A stretch of DNA of 64,000 nt from Petasospora fabianii (lineage: Eukaryota > Ascomycota > Saccharomycetes > Phaffomycetales > Wickerhamomycetaceae): NCBI GenBank assembly GCA_022641835.1, contig CP048715.1, positions 1,984,001 through 2,048,000 of the forward strand, read 5' to 3'. The position numbers were made by a program, and so were the translations under genes. The notes under the pieces were generated by a model. It saw only the letters and a list, made by a program, of their open reading frames with translations. It was not told the origin of the DNA and made no database searches. Positions 18,223 through 27,747 of this stretch are shown here, one piece after another (the stretch's first letter is position 1; the number at the start of each line of letters is the position of its first letter).

Positions 18223-19353
18223 GGATGTCTGTTTTAGACGCTCTTTATTTATAAATACTGCATGACATGAAAGATGCCAATTGTAGCCATTCTTAATAAT
18301 CGCCATTGCCCAATCTATCCCTAAATTGAGACACGATGTCTGTGCTAAATGCGAAAATTTTGTTCTAGTAGGCCGCTGCTGTAACATCTGCAGCAGGCCC
18401 GTTCGTTTGGCGATGTGCGTGCGTTATCGGCGAAGGCTGCTTAATCTAGTGAATGAGTGGGGTGGGGGAGGGGGCGATGAAACCAATCTATCTGCTGATT
18501 CCTACGTACTATCGGGTGTCATTTGTGCGAGATAAAAATAAAGAAACCCAGTACCTGTTTTGGCGACATGGGAAACTAGTAAGGAAGAGAGATTTCCGTT
18601 GAGTACACAGGGATGGGCCAACCGGATTGGAAATGGATGTGTCAGATTTTTTTTTCTCACTCCCGTGAGGTGCGTGAGCCTCACGGTCCGAGATGAGGAC
18701 CGAAAAGGACGGTAGGTTAGGACTCGAGTGCAGCAATGAGAGGAGCAGTCTATATGTAGAATGTGTGTGTTTAGTGGTTCATAGACAGATCACTGATAAC
18801 AGCAAGTTCAATAGCGGTCATGACAACCACCACCATGGAAGGCTGCTCGCAGCTCATTTGAGAGCGTTGATGACGAATCTTCTGGAAGCGGATCTCCGCG
18901 CCACCCGCGGGGCCCAGGCCGACCTGCGAACACCGGATGACAGTAGTTACGAAGGTGGAATCTTCGAAGGCCAAGAGATCTGATGGGGGCAAACATGGAA
19001 GAAAGTGGGAGAATAGTAGCTGAATGATCTACACAATGTATCATAGTACAGATCACTCAGCAATGCTTCTCACTTGCGCTCTTGCGCTCTGGAGGTCTCT
19101 CTACCTCCCCTCCTTTCCCACACTTGCTTGCTGTCAAAAGCGCTCGGGTACGTCACAATCATATGCACTGCGAGTGATTAGTGATGCGGTTTGCGCACTC
19201 ACGATAAGATTCCCTCAGAGGACAGGCACGTCCCGTGTGACTGGCCGCTGGGCTATAAAAGGTGAGAGTTCGCCCCTTCTTCTGTAGAGATAACTATGTT
19301 TCTTATGAGTTTAGACAACTAGTCAATCAACCAGAAAGACAACAATATTCACA
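18223..19353. other. Intergenic 1.1 kb upstream of the small orphan gene
   Basis: It holds the OCT1 3' end and a long promoter for the gene at 19354. At 18663-18686 there is an inverted repeat, CCGTGAGG and CCTCACGG, around an 8-nt loop. CCCCT, the stress-response element core, occurs near 19107. A TATAAAA box lies at 19254-19260, 94 bp before the next ATG. Open frames here show no recognisable content. Confidence 0.55.
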
Positions 19354-19608
19354 ATGCAACAATCCCTCAAGATTAACACTACCCCAGTCGAGCTCACCAC
19401 TACAGAGGGCTACGAGGAATTTGTCAAGAGCCCGCTTGCCGCTGACTATTCCACCGTTTTCCCAGACGGCGCCGACAATGGTTATGTCATGGATAACAAT
19501 AGCGAGGTTGTGGCTACAGTGGCTCTGAACGTTAGACACTCTCTTGAGAACCCTGTACCATCCTACGGGTCTCCAGAGATTAAGAAGACCAGTTTGCTGA
19601 AGATATAA
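19354..19608 (+). CDS. Small orphan protein, 84 residues, with a strong-looking promoter
   Basis: I do not recognise this family. The ATG sits in a favourable A-rich leader (AATATTCACA before ATG), with TATAAAA 94 bp upstream. The 84-residue protein is soluble and mildly acidic in the middle (PDGADNGYVMDNNSEVV), without a signal peptide or membrane segment; its C-terminus is short and basic (EIKKTSLLKI). The promoter and leader look like those of an inducible, abundant protein. It could be a lineage-specific stress protein; chance is possible but less likely given the TATA box, leader and long dedicated upstream region. Confidence 0.6.
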   Translation: MQQSLKINTTPVELTTTEGYEEFVKSPLAADYSTVFPDGADNGYVMDNNSEVVATVALNVRHSLENPVPSYGSPEIKKTSLLKI

Positions 19609-19697
19609 GTCAGCTTAGCACGGCGGCTAAATTTTGCAATCCCCACCTCTATCGGATCCACAAGCCGGTTCTCTTGTCCACCCCTACCCCACACTAT

Positions 19698-19716
19698 ACA
19701 CCCACACCCACACCCA
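19698..19716 (+). repeat. Telomere-like ACACCC short repeat, also Rap1-like
   Basis: Three CACCCA units in a row resemble the C-strand of yeast telomeres and the core of Rap1 sites. It lies between the orphan gene and HFD1. A single 19-bp patch does not indicate a telomere. Confidence 0.6.
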
Positions 19717-20330
19717 TGAACTTTCGAATATTCTAGAAGTTTTGTCTTTCCATGTCGTCCTTGTTCTTTCGACATGTCCCCCATTTACGCTGTTTAACGA
19801 CCTTTTCAACTACCATGCATTCGCTCGCTCTTGTTTTATTGTTTTCTGGGATACCACATTATCTAGATTTTGTTACTTGATGTTTACCAATACAAACTCT
19901 TTCTTGCATACAACCTCGGTGAAGTCTCTTTTCCCTTCTCGCTCATGAGTATGCCAAACCCCGGCTCTACCTTCTACCGGCATCACATCCACTTGGTGAT
20001 TTGTGTATGCTCTTTGAGATCGCTTTTTTGTGATAAATTTTGATTGCTCTTCATCGCTTCCGGAATTCAGGTGTTCGTCTTGATGCTAGGCAACTTACTT
20101 TGGCAGTGACGACCCTGAAAGGGTTATGCCAGGATCCTCTTGTCATTCATGAGGATTGCTGGGCTTTTTCCCGGTACCCGGCTCCACTGATTTTTTTAGG
20201 CATATTTAAGTGCAACGTCTTTATATAAACTTGTATCACATTTGTGTAGTAATTTGCCATCGTCAATTTATCGTCTCATAGTTTGTTTAATCTGACTAGC
20301 TGGATTCCCCTCACGTATGAGGCGACCTTT

Positions 20331-20340
20331 CGGATATCCG
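20331..20340. promoter_or_regulatory. CGG-N4-CCG palindrome upstream of HFD1
   Basis: CGGATATCCG is a perfect 10-bp palindrome 116 bp before the HFD1 ATG. CGG half-sites are typical of Zn2Cys6 regulators. The spacing is not that of the oleate response element (CGG-N15-18-CCG), so the factor is unknown. Confidence 0.4.
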
Positions 20341-20455
20341 CGCCTGAACCCTCGAAATCTTCAAATAGTCAAACTTCCCCGGTTTGATAACTTGCATCAC
20401 CATTAAATCCAATCATCATCCTACACCACACACCACGTACCACTACCACCTTACA

Positions 20456-22009
20456 ATGTCTTCTGTATTGGAATACACACCCATTGAGGAGATCCCTCAA
20501 CGGGTAGAGAAAGTCCGTACCGCCTTTCACACTCGTAAATTCCTTAATGTGGAAGTCCGCCTCAATGCTCTCCGCAATCTCTTCTTTGCCATCAAGGACA
20601 ACGAGGATTTGATTTTGAAAGCTTTGAAAAAGGACTTGAATAAGCCTCCATCCGAGGTCCAACTCCTTGAACTGTCACCACTGTATGGTGACTTGTTGTA
20701 CATCATTGACAATCTTAGAAGTTGGGTCAAAGGTAGAAAACCAGAGAGTACCCCATTGTTGTTCAAGTTTAGCAAACCAAGAGTTGAGAACATCCCCTTG
20801 GGAACGGTGCTTGTCATTGGTGCGTTCAACTTCCCTTTGCTGCTCACTTTGCAACCATTGATTGGCGCCATTGCTGGTGGAAACACCGTTGTTATCAAAC
20901 AGAGTGAACAGACTCCAAACTTGGCTGCTGTCGTCACCGACATTTTAAGTGATGCGTTGGATAACGAACTGATCCAGATTGTCAATGGTGGCATCGAAGA
21001 GACCACTGCCTTGCTTGAACAGAAATTTGATAAGGTCATCTACACTGGTTCCGGTACTGTCGGTACTATCATTGCAAAGAAGTGCGCCGAGACACTTACA
21101 CCTTGTATCTTGGAGTTGGGTGGTAAGTCCCCAGCATTTATCACCCAAAACTGCCGTAGTTTGGATTTGGCTGCTAAGAGAATTGTGTTTGCCAAGTTTG
21201 TCAATGCAGGTCAGACTTGCGTCACTGTTGATTACGCTCAGGTACACAGAGATGTCTACGACGAGTTTGTCAAGCTGATAATAAAGTGGACCAAGAAGCT
21301 CTTCGGTGAAGCTTCCGTTGAGACATATGGAAAGATTGTTAACCAGAGAAATACTGAGCGCGTTGCCAATATTATCAAGGATAGCAAGGGTGAAGTTATC
21401 TATGGTGGTGACTTTGACATTGAAGAGAGATATATTTCACCAACAGTCGTTAAGGATGTCACCTTCTCCGACTCGCTGATGCAGGGTGAGATTTTCGGTC
21501 CAGTTCTTCCAGTGGTTCCATTTGATGATCTTGATGCAGCTATCACTAATGTGGTTACCTACCATGACACTCCATTGGCCTTGTACGCCTTCACTGATAA
21601 CAAGGATGAGATCTATGCCATCCAGTCTCGTATCAGATCTGGAGCCTTCCTCATCAACGATGCTATCATCCATGTCGGGATGGCTCAACTTCCTTTCGGT
21701 GGTATTGGAAGCTCCGGCAATGGCAACTATCATGGATATGCCTCTTTCAAGTCGTTTACCCATGAGAGATCATGTCTGAAGCAGCCATTCTGGGTTGAAC
21801 CATTGTTCGAGGCCAAGTATCCTCCAACGACTAACTTTGATCTGGCCGTTGCCAAAACTGCTATGGTTCCTCCTGCCTGGTTCGGAAGAACAGGTAAGAT
21901 CAGAGATTGGAGGAAGATTTTCAAAAATACAATGATCTCGATGTTTTTGCTCACTGGTTTGGTCTTGGGTCTCACATCTGACAAAGAGAACCGTATTCCA
22001 ACTTTTTGA
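20456..22009 (+). CDS. HFD1: Hfd1, fatty aldehyde dehydrogenase with C-terminal membrane anchor
   Basis: 517 residues from the ATG at 20456; the frame is open further upstream only through non-ATG codons. It is an aldehyde dehydrogenase with VIGAFNFPLLLTLQPLIGAI, YTGSGTVG, the general base Glu220 in LELGGKSP, and catalytic Cys255 in NAGQTCVTVDY. The C-terminus ends in a hydrophobic segment, MISMFLLTGLVLGL, the tail anchor of fatty aldehyde dehydrogenases. Hfd1 oxidises long-chain aldehydes such as hexadecenal from sphingolipid breakdown, and 4-hydroxybenzaldehyde for coenzyme Q, at mitochondrial and lipid-droplet membranes. It corresponds to YMR110C and lies beside MED11, as in S. cerevisiae. 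Confidence 0.92.
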   Translation: MSSVLEYTPIEEIPQRVEKVRTAFHTRKFLNVEVRLNALRNLFFAIKDNEDLILKALKKDLNKPPSEVQLLELSPLYGDLLYIIDNLRSWVKGRKPESTPLLFKFSKPRVENIPLGTVLVIGAFNFPLLLTLQPLIGAIAGGNTVVIKQSEQTPNLAAVVTDILSDALDNELIQIVNGGIEETTALLEQKFDKVIYTGSGTVGTIIAKKCAETLTPCILELGGKSPAFITQNCRSLDLAAKRIVFAKFVNAGQTCVTVDYAQVHRDVYDEFVKLIIKWTKKLFGEASVETYGKIVNQRNTERVANIIKDSKGEVIYGGDFDIEERYISPTVVKDVTFSDSLMQGEIFGPVLPVVPFDDLDAAITNVVTYHDTPLALYAFTDNKDEIYAIQSRIRSGAFLINDAIIHVGMAQLPFGGIGSSGNGNYHGYASFKSFTHERSCLKQPFWVEPLFEAKYPPTTNFDLAVAKTAMVPPAWFGRTGKIRDWRKIFKNTMISMFLLTGLVLGLTSDKENRIPTF

Positions 22010-22121
22010 GCTGACGTACTTATGATCTTGTGCTTTCTTATCAAACATTATATATATATTGAGTCATAACTTGGCGTTCATTAATGATGATGTAAAGCAG
22101 TATTACTCACATGAGTCCAGC

Positions 22122-22604
22122 TCAGGCAGAATCTGTTCCAGTCTTCTTCTCCAGCAGTTGCTTTAACTCGTCAACCTGCGTTTCCATCTTGGCCCTACCA
22201 GCCCATGTAGCTTTTCTGTTGATGTTAATGGGGAGCATTGTGATGCCATTAGCGTCAGTCTTTCCTGATCGATCATCTAATGTCTTGATTTCCTTCTTGA
22301 GGTTTATGGAAGCGTACTCGAGGTCCCTATAGAAGCTCTGTACATCAGTCTCGAAGTCCTTCTGAATTGCAGCAATCTTATCCGGATTAGATGCGTTCTT
22401 TTTCAAGTTGGTCAGGTTCTCAAGTGCCGAGGAGGAGTGATCAAGGATCGATACGAGTTTCTTAGTGGGGTGTTAATTGTCTGATCATTGATCCACTGTG
22501 AGTGTGGAAGTATAACTTACTGTATCAATCTCATGAAGAGCTTCGAGACGGGCCTCCACAAATGGATCTTGATGCCCTTTAGTCTCGGTTTCTGCGCCAG
22601 CCAT
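22122..22604 (-). CDS. MED11: Med11, Mediator head-module subunit (one intron)
   Basis: Exon 1 (22604-22521) gives MAGAETETKG... through EALHEIDT (28 codons); a 60-nt intron (22520-22461, GTAAGT to CTAAG, AATTAAC branch) leads to exon 2 (22460-22122), 140 residues in total. Family features are RLEALHEIDTKLVSILDHSS, a paired helix with SFYRDLEYASINLKKEIKTL, and MLPININRKATWAG, matching the LLPINVNKKA segment of yeast Med11. Med11 pairs with Med22 as a helical bundle in the head and helps recruit TFIIH and polymerase II. It is convergent with HFD1 (112 bp) and divergent from ASC1 (441 bp). Confidence 0.88.
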
Positions 22605-23045
22605 TGTGTGTGGTATGTTTATCAGACCATTGTCGTTGTTCGTGATGTCAACTCCAAGATTACGCAACATCAACAAAGCTCTTAATACCAGAGCTAGGGC
22701 AAAAGCACTATCGCACGTGATTTTAATCATGCAAGATGAACTCCAGTTAAACCCGAACATTTCTCCGCGAAAGACGGCTTGAGATGTGTGTCCCAAACCA
22801 TTACCTTTGAAATTTTTGCCCTGCGCGAAGACAGTCACTGTGATAAAAACTACTGAAGCTCCATACATTGCTCTCAGTAAGAATTGTACCTAACAAAATC
22901 TTGCCCTCAAATGCTGCACGTACCGGAAATTTTCCACCATTGGTGTCTGGCCGGGCGCGGGTTCTAGTGAAAACTTCAACAAGGCCCAAGACCACAACGT
23001 GTGACAACAACGATTTGAAAACGAATAACCAACACACGATACACA
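22605..23045. promoter_or_regulatory. Divergent MED11/ASC1 promoter region
   Basis: 441 bp. The ASC1 side ends in an A/C-rich leader (AACACACGATACACA before ATG), typical of highly expressed genes. I see no canonical Rap1 or Tbf1 site and no clear TATA box. Confidence 0.5.
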
Positions 23046-24227
23046 ATGTCTGGTAAGGAAGTTTTGGTTTTGAGAGGCACCCTTGAGGGCCACAACGGTT
23101 GGGTCACATCTTTGGCTACCTCCCCAGCTCAGCCAGATCTTCTTTTGTCTGCCTCCCGTGACAAGACTTTGATCACCTGGAAGCTCACCCGTGACGACCA
23201 GTCTTACGGTGTTGCCCAGAAGTCTCTTAAGGGTCACTCCCACATCGTCCAGGATGCTGTTATCTCTGCTGACGGTAAGTTTGCTCTTTCCGCTTCTTGG
23301 GATAAGACCTTGAGATTGTGGAACTTGGAGACCGGTGAGACCTCTAAGAGATTCGTTGGCCACGAGGGTGACGTTCTCTCTGTCTCTATCGCCAAGGACT
23401 CTAGAAAGATTGTTTCTGCTTCCAGAGACAAGACTGTTAAGGTCTGGAACACCATTGGTACCTGTATGCAGACTTTGACTGGTCACTCCGACTGGGTCTC
23501 CACTGTCAGATTCTCCCCAGACAACTCTCCAACTGTCATCTCTGCCGGTTGGGATAAGTTGGTCAAGGTATGTTATTTTTACTATTTTTTTACTTACAAC
23601 CCAAGGAAAGACATTTGAGGCGTTACTTTTCGATATGATGCTAACCATATTTGCTACTTCGGACGAGGCTCGCCAGCTTCGAATGAGACATACTAATCAC
23701 CAAGATCTCTGATCATCTTTTTGAACGCCTCAAATGTTTCTCTGTTTTCTTTCACTTGGGTTTGTATCATATCTGATCGAACCACGTACTAACAAACACA
23801 ATAGTCCTGGGACTTGGACACTTACAAGGTCACTGGTGACTACATTGGTCACGACGGTTACGTTTCCACCATCACCATCTCCCCAGATGGAACCCTTGTT
23901 GCTTCTGCCGGTAAGGACGGCCAGATCATCCTTTGGGACTTGAACAAGCAGCAGGTTCTTTACACCTTGCCAGCTGGTGACGAGGTCCACTCTTTGGCCT
24001 TCTCTCCAAACAGATACTGGTTGACCGCTGCTACCGCTTCTGCCATCAAGGTCTTCGACCTCCAGGAGCGTAAGCTCGTTGACGAGCTCAAGCCAGAGTT
24101 CGCCACCTCCGGTAAGGCTAGAGACCCAGAGGCTATCTCTCTCGCTTGGTCCGCCGACGGTCAGAACTTGTTCGCTGGTTACACAGACTCTGTTATCCGT
24201 GTCTGGCAGGTTATGACCTCTTCCTAA
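23046..24227 (+). CDS. ASC1: Asc1/RACK1, WD40 protein of the small ribosomal subunit (snoRNA host)
   Basis: Exons 23046-23567 and 23805-24227 give 314 residues, a seven-blade WD40 propeller with repeats such as [31 protein letters not shown] and [13 protein letters not shown], ending [18 protein letters not shown]. The 237-nt intron (GTATGT donor, TACTAAC branch near 23788, ATAG acceptor) interrupts between Lys174 and Ser175, matching the yeast ASC1 intron position, and carries snR24. Asc1 sits on the 40S head near the mRNA exit, takes part in ribosome collision sensing and acts as a G-beta-like scaffold. Codon choice is strongly biased (GGT, TCT, AAG), as for ribosomal proteins. Confidence 0.95.
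23568..23804 (+). other. ASC1 intron, 237 nt, hosting a box C/D snoRNA
   Basis: By far the longest intron I found here; the other ten are 56-66 nt. The extra length is taken up by snR24 and its flanking inverted repeat (23611-23624 with 23724-23737), leaving an ordinary TACTAAC branch site and AG acceptor downstream. Confidence 0.9.
23630..23717 (+). ncRNA. SNR24: snR24 (U24), box C/D snoRNA guiding 25S rRNA 2'-O-methylation
   Basis: Within the ASC1 intron there is a C box (ATGATGC, 23635-23641) and a D box (CTGA, 23709-23712). Between them are two antisense elements, ATATTTGCTACTT and CACCAAGATCT, complementary to the 25S region containing AGATCTTGGTGGTAGTAGC. These match yeast snR24, which directs methylation of three nearby 25S positions and also lives in the ASC1 intron. 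The arms ACATTTGAGGCGTT and AACGCCTCAAATGT form a perfect 14-bp stem outside the C/D boxes, likely helping processing. Exact ends are approximate. Confidence 0.93.
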
Positions 24228-24705
24228 ATTGTATCGCACGAAACGCGATTTGTTTAGTTGTTTGGGGTATATGTACAGATTTTAATGAGTCAATCAAAAG
24301 TGTAGTTGATCTGCGCATCTTTCGCAAAGACTAGTGTTCATTGCCTCATGTGTGTCTTTTGGATGGCTGAATACGCGAGTGCCAAAGCGAAGCTTGATAA
24401 TAGGATTTCTTTTGAAGATGACAGTAAGCCGACTTGACGTCAGGTTTCATTCTGGCAAAATGAGCAAATTTTGTCTTCTTATTAAATTCAATATAAGATG
24501 GGTGTATTGGTTCCGTTGTAATTAGAGAAAGCTTATCCAGGTCAGTGCATGACGTAGACAAGTATGATGTTGCCCCTGCCGAGAAGCCGTTGAACCTTAT
24601 GCAAGAGTGCGCCTCTCTCTACATGAGCAGCGTCGGGCTGGCCCACGCCTAGGCTTCAACTCACCGAGTGGGTACGATTTCTCGCTCGAAGGGTCAATCG
24701 GACAG

Positions 24706-24723
24706 ATAGAGTGCGAACTCTAT
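24706..24723 (+). other. Stem-loop with GNRA-type loop followed by a T run
   Basis: ATAGAGT and ACTCTAT are perfectly complementary around GCGA, a GNRA tetraloop. Six T residues follow at 24735-24740. This could be the 3' end of a small transcript, but nothing upstream identifies one. Confidence 0.4.
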
Positions 24724-24771
24724 TCGAGACAGTGTTTTTTATTGGGATAGTAGAGACTTTCAGTGCAAAGG

Positions 24772-24791
24772 ATTCCAATTATCATTGGAAT
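24772..24791 (+). other. 8-bp perfect inverted repeat with 4-nt loop
   Basis: ATTCCAAT, TATC, ATTGGAAT. It lies about 50 bp after the GCGA stem-loop. It may be a dimeric protein-binding site or an RNA hairpin; no function is known. Confidence 0.4.
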
Positions 24792-26126
24792 ACGAAATAG
24801 CCCCTGCTACCCCTGACCAGTGATGGTGGTGATAACCATAGAATGATGATGAGGCGAAGGAAATGTGCCTGCTAATGACAGTCGTAACCTGTTGCTGTAG
24901 AAAGTGTGCCTCGAGGGAAAATTGGTATTGTTGGGCCGTGCTTTTGGAGTGAGCTAGGCGAGAAGTGGACCGTGAACGTGCTGCGTGCCTTTCACTTACT
25001 TTTCACCAGGGTAACGCTTCGCTGTGCGAGCTCGCAAATCCGATGGCGCGTCGTTTCTCACAGCGATAACGATATAGACGAGTGAGGAAGGCACATATGC
25101 CCTTACTCCTGATAAAAAAGCTTGGCCAAGGTTTTCTGTGGGATTTGTGCAAAGGGACTCTGGAAGTACAGGATATGATGAAGTGTGCTTTTAATGGTGT
25201 GGCTATGGTCTCCGGTACGTCTGCTCCGTTCACAAGGTTTGCCCGCGAGGGGAGGGTACCTTGCGTCTTCCTACACTCTCAAGAGCGGACGTGCACAGGC
25301 TCTCCTGGTTTTTGAAGTCCGCACAGCCTCAGCTTGGAGAGCCATTCTCTACCTTGAGGTGATGATATTGCGAGCCTTATATGTAGATGATTATGTTAGA
25401 CATATGAGACGCTTAAGACATCGAGGCTTTCTCCTGTCGAAGCTTTCATGAGCCTTGTTCTCTCCAGTGTTAATATTTCGCGGGTGCCTGTTGGGTTAAC
25501 AAGTGTAGATTATGGGCCCATGATCTGGGCCCAGATTACGGGTGCGGAAGTACTGGGAAGCGGCTTTGGGTGGCATCCGTAACTTGTAAGCCTAGAGGTT
25601 CAGGGGGGTCCGGCTAGACACGCATTTTTCCGTCTAAAATCAAAAACAAACAAAAAAAAACACACAATCACACACACACTCTCGGGCCGGCATAGAGTCT
25701 CTGTGGGCTTTGCAACAGTGGGTGCCACTACTACATCTGAAACCTCTGCTGGGAGGTGATCTTAGAGACAAGAGCTTCGAGGTAACCACGTCACCGCAGC
25801 TGATGAGAAGGCACCCCGTCTTTGGATGGATGAAACATTCATCTCGCAGAAACGCGACACCGCGACGCGTGTCGGCGCGTCCCACACGCATCTGTCCGCA
25901 GGTATGGGGCTCCTTCAAATCAGGCTGGCGTCTAGATCCCTAGCACAGGCACACTCTTTCAACAAATGACATCAGTGGCTCATGTTTCTCTGTTCGTTAT
26001 AAATATTTCCCTCTTCCCACTCCTCGTTTACGTACCAGTGACGTTCTCTTGGTTTAGTTCCTCGCCAGTTTGTACTACAGTCATTCATTACCCAGTTTTA
26101 CCAACTGCTCACATTCCTTTACAACG

Positions 26127-27269
26127 ATGAAGTACACACTGCCGTTCCTTCTCTCCCTCGCTTTGGCCCAGCCACTCCACGGTCACCATGACCACCAGAA
26201 AAGAGAAGCCGAAATGGTTACCGTCGTCGTCACTCAGGTTGTGACCGTACCAGCTGGTGGTGCCTCTTCTTCCTCTGCTCTTGTCGAGGCCGGTTCCACT
26301 TTCATTCCATCCACACTCGAGACCATCGTCTCCTCATCTGTCTCCCTCGCTGACCAGTCTTCCTACTATGGAGCCTCCTCTGCCGAGACCACTACATTGG
26401 AGTCCTCCACTGCCGCATCCTCCTCCAAGTCCACTGGATCCACTGCCTCCTCTTCCACATCTCAATCATCGTACTCCTCTACTTCTACCGGTGGCGTCTC
26501 TTATGCCTCAGGTAAGGGTATCACTTACTCCCCATACACCAACTCTGGTACCTGTAAGGACGCCGACACAATTGCCTCTGATATCGCTAAGCTCTCCCAG
26601 TTCGAATTGATCCGTCTCTACGACACTGACTGTGACGGTGTTGCCACCGTTTTCCAGGCTAAGACCTCTAGTCAGAAGCTCTTCCTCGGTATCTACTACT
26701 TGGATAAGATTGAGGACTCTGTGTCCATTATCTCCGACGCTGTCTCTACCTACGGTTCCTGGGATGACGTCCACACCGTTTCCGTCGGTAACGAGCTCGT
26801 GAACGCTGGTACCAACACTCCATCCGAAATTAAGTCCGCTGTCGACTCTGCTAGATCTTACCTCAAATCTGCTGGTTACTCCGGATACGTTGTCTCTGTT
26901 GACACCCTTGTTGCTGTCCAGAACAACCCAGAGCTCTGTGACTGCTCCGACTACATTGCCGTTAACTCCCACCCATTCTGGGATGGTAATGTCACTCCTG
27001 GCAAGTCTGGTGACTTCTTGAAAACTCAGATCTCCAACATCGGCTCAGTGTGTGGCGGTAAGGATGTTCTCATCACTGAGACCGGTTGGCCAACACAAGG
27101 TGACTCCTACGGATCTGCTGTCCCATCCTTGGAGAACCAGAAACTCGCCTTAGAGTCCATTGGTAGCGAGGTTGCTGACCAGGTCATCTTGTTCACCATG
27201 TACGATGACTTGTGGAAAGATGCTGGTTCCTACGGTGTTGAGAAGTACTGGGGTATCTTCAGTGACTAA
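26127..27269 (+). CDS. GH17 cell-wall glucanase/transglycosylase, Scw4/Scw10/Mp65 type
   Basis: 380 residues from the ATG at 26127. It has a signal peptide (MKYTLPFLLSLALAQPL), a Kex2 site Lys25-Arg26 and a Ser/Thr-rich stretch suited to O-mannosylation (about 45-125). The GH17 domain starts at GKGITYSPYTNSGTCKD. Likely acid/base Glu223 lies in SVGNELV and nucleophile Glu318 in ITETGWPTQG. Conserved cysteines (GTCKD, DTDCDG, LCDCSDY, VCGG) fit Scw4/Scw10/Mp65. Such proteins are secreted and held in the beta-1,3-glucan wall, where they remodel glucan. Codon bias is high. It is convergent with the RSC gene. Confidence 0.9.
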   Translation: MKYTLPFLLSLALAQPLHGHHDHQKREAEMVTVVVTQVVTVPAGGASSSSALVEAGSTFIPSTLETIVSSSVSLADQSSYYGASSAETTTLESSTAASSSKSTGSTASSSTSQSSYSSTSTGGVSYASGKGITYSPYTNSGTCKDADTIASDIAKLSQFELIRLYDTDCDGVATVFQAKTSSQKLFLGIYYLDKIEDSVSIISDAVSTYGSWDDVHTVSVGNELVNAGTNTPSEIKSAVDSARSYLKSAGYSGYVVSVDTLVAVQNNPELCDCSDYIAVNSHPFWDGNVTPGKSGDFLKTQISNIGSVCGGKDVLITETGWPTQGDSYGSAVPSLENQKLALESIGSEVADQVILFTMYDDLWKDAGSYGVEKYWGIFSD

Positions 27270-27747
27270 CTGGATTGATACATTACTGCCACTTTCCAAA
27301 CTGTTCCCATTCCTTGCATCGCCAAAACATTTGTCTTATTTACCCCACACATAGCAGGCTTTTGCTGCTAATGATTCTGTCTCTCGTTTAGTTATGTCTC
27401 GTTCGTTTCATCGTTATGTCATTTGCATTTTACACAGAGTTTGTAGCATCCCTCCCACATTGAGACACCCCTGGATCTGGGTCGTTACCGAAATAGATTT
27501 GCAAACGATTGAAGGAGCGATTAGGCTTTGTCCGGATCAGAAGATAGGCGCTATGAAGTTCACTCCTTCGAGTTCGCGTAAACCATAAAAACATACGCGT
27601 CAGGTATGAGGCTTCCGGATTGGGAAATGATTGATGAGTTCGTGAAAAGAGTACAAGCATCTTGGCCAAATCAAATTAGAACCGTTTCTTTATATAGTAC
27701 ATAATCTAGAAATGAAGCAATTATCGGTATGGTAGGTCGTGTGCTTA
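27270..27747. other. Intergenic between two convergent genes
   Basis: 478 bp holding the 3' regions of the glucanase and RSC genes. Short open frames show no recognisable content. No repeat or RNA gene seen. Confidence 0.5.

Larger units (their letters stand above)
19609..20455. other. Intergenic: HFD1 promoter and orphan-gene 3' region
   Basis: 847 bp. It contains a C1-3A-like repeat at 19698-19716 (ACACCCACACCCACACCCA), a T/C-rich stretch near 19740-19960, and a CGGATATCCG palindrome at 20331-20340. The HFD1 leader from about 20400 is rich in A and C. No gene seen. Confidence 0.55.
24228..26126. other. Large intergenic region (1.9 kb) between ASC1 and the wall glucanase gene
   Basis: No convincing gene. 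Visible features are a stem-loop at 24706-24723 (ATAGAGT, GCGA loop, ACTCTAT) followed shortly by a T run, and an inverted repeat at 24772-24791 (ATTCCAAT, TATC, ATTGGAAT). An A-rich and CA-rich tract lies near 25635-25680, and TATAAATA lies at 25998-26005, 121 bp before the glucanase ATG. The length suggests a long regulated promoter for the glucanase gene. Confidence 0.5.

Noticed and set aside
18693-18983. 96-codon plus-strand frame
   Set aside because: No recognisable content or leader; compositionally ordinary intergenic DNA.
22890-23648. 252-codon minus-strand frame across ASC1
   Set aside because: Antisense shadow of a highly biased WD40 gene; no recognisable motifs.
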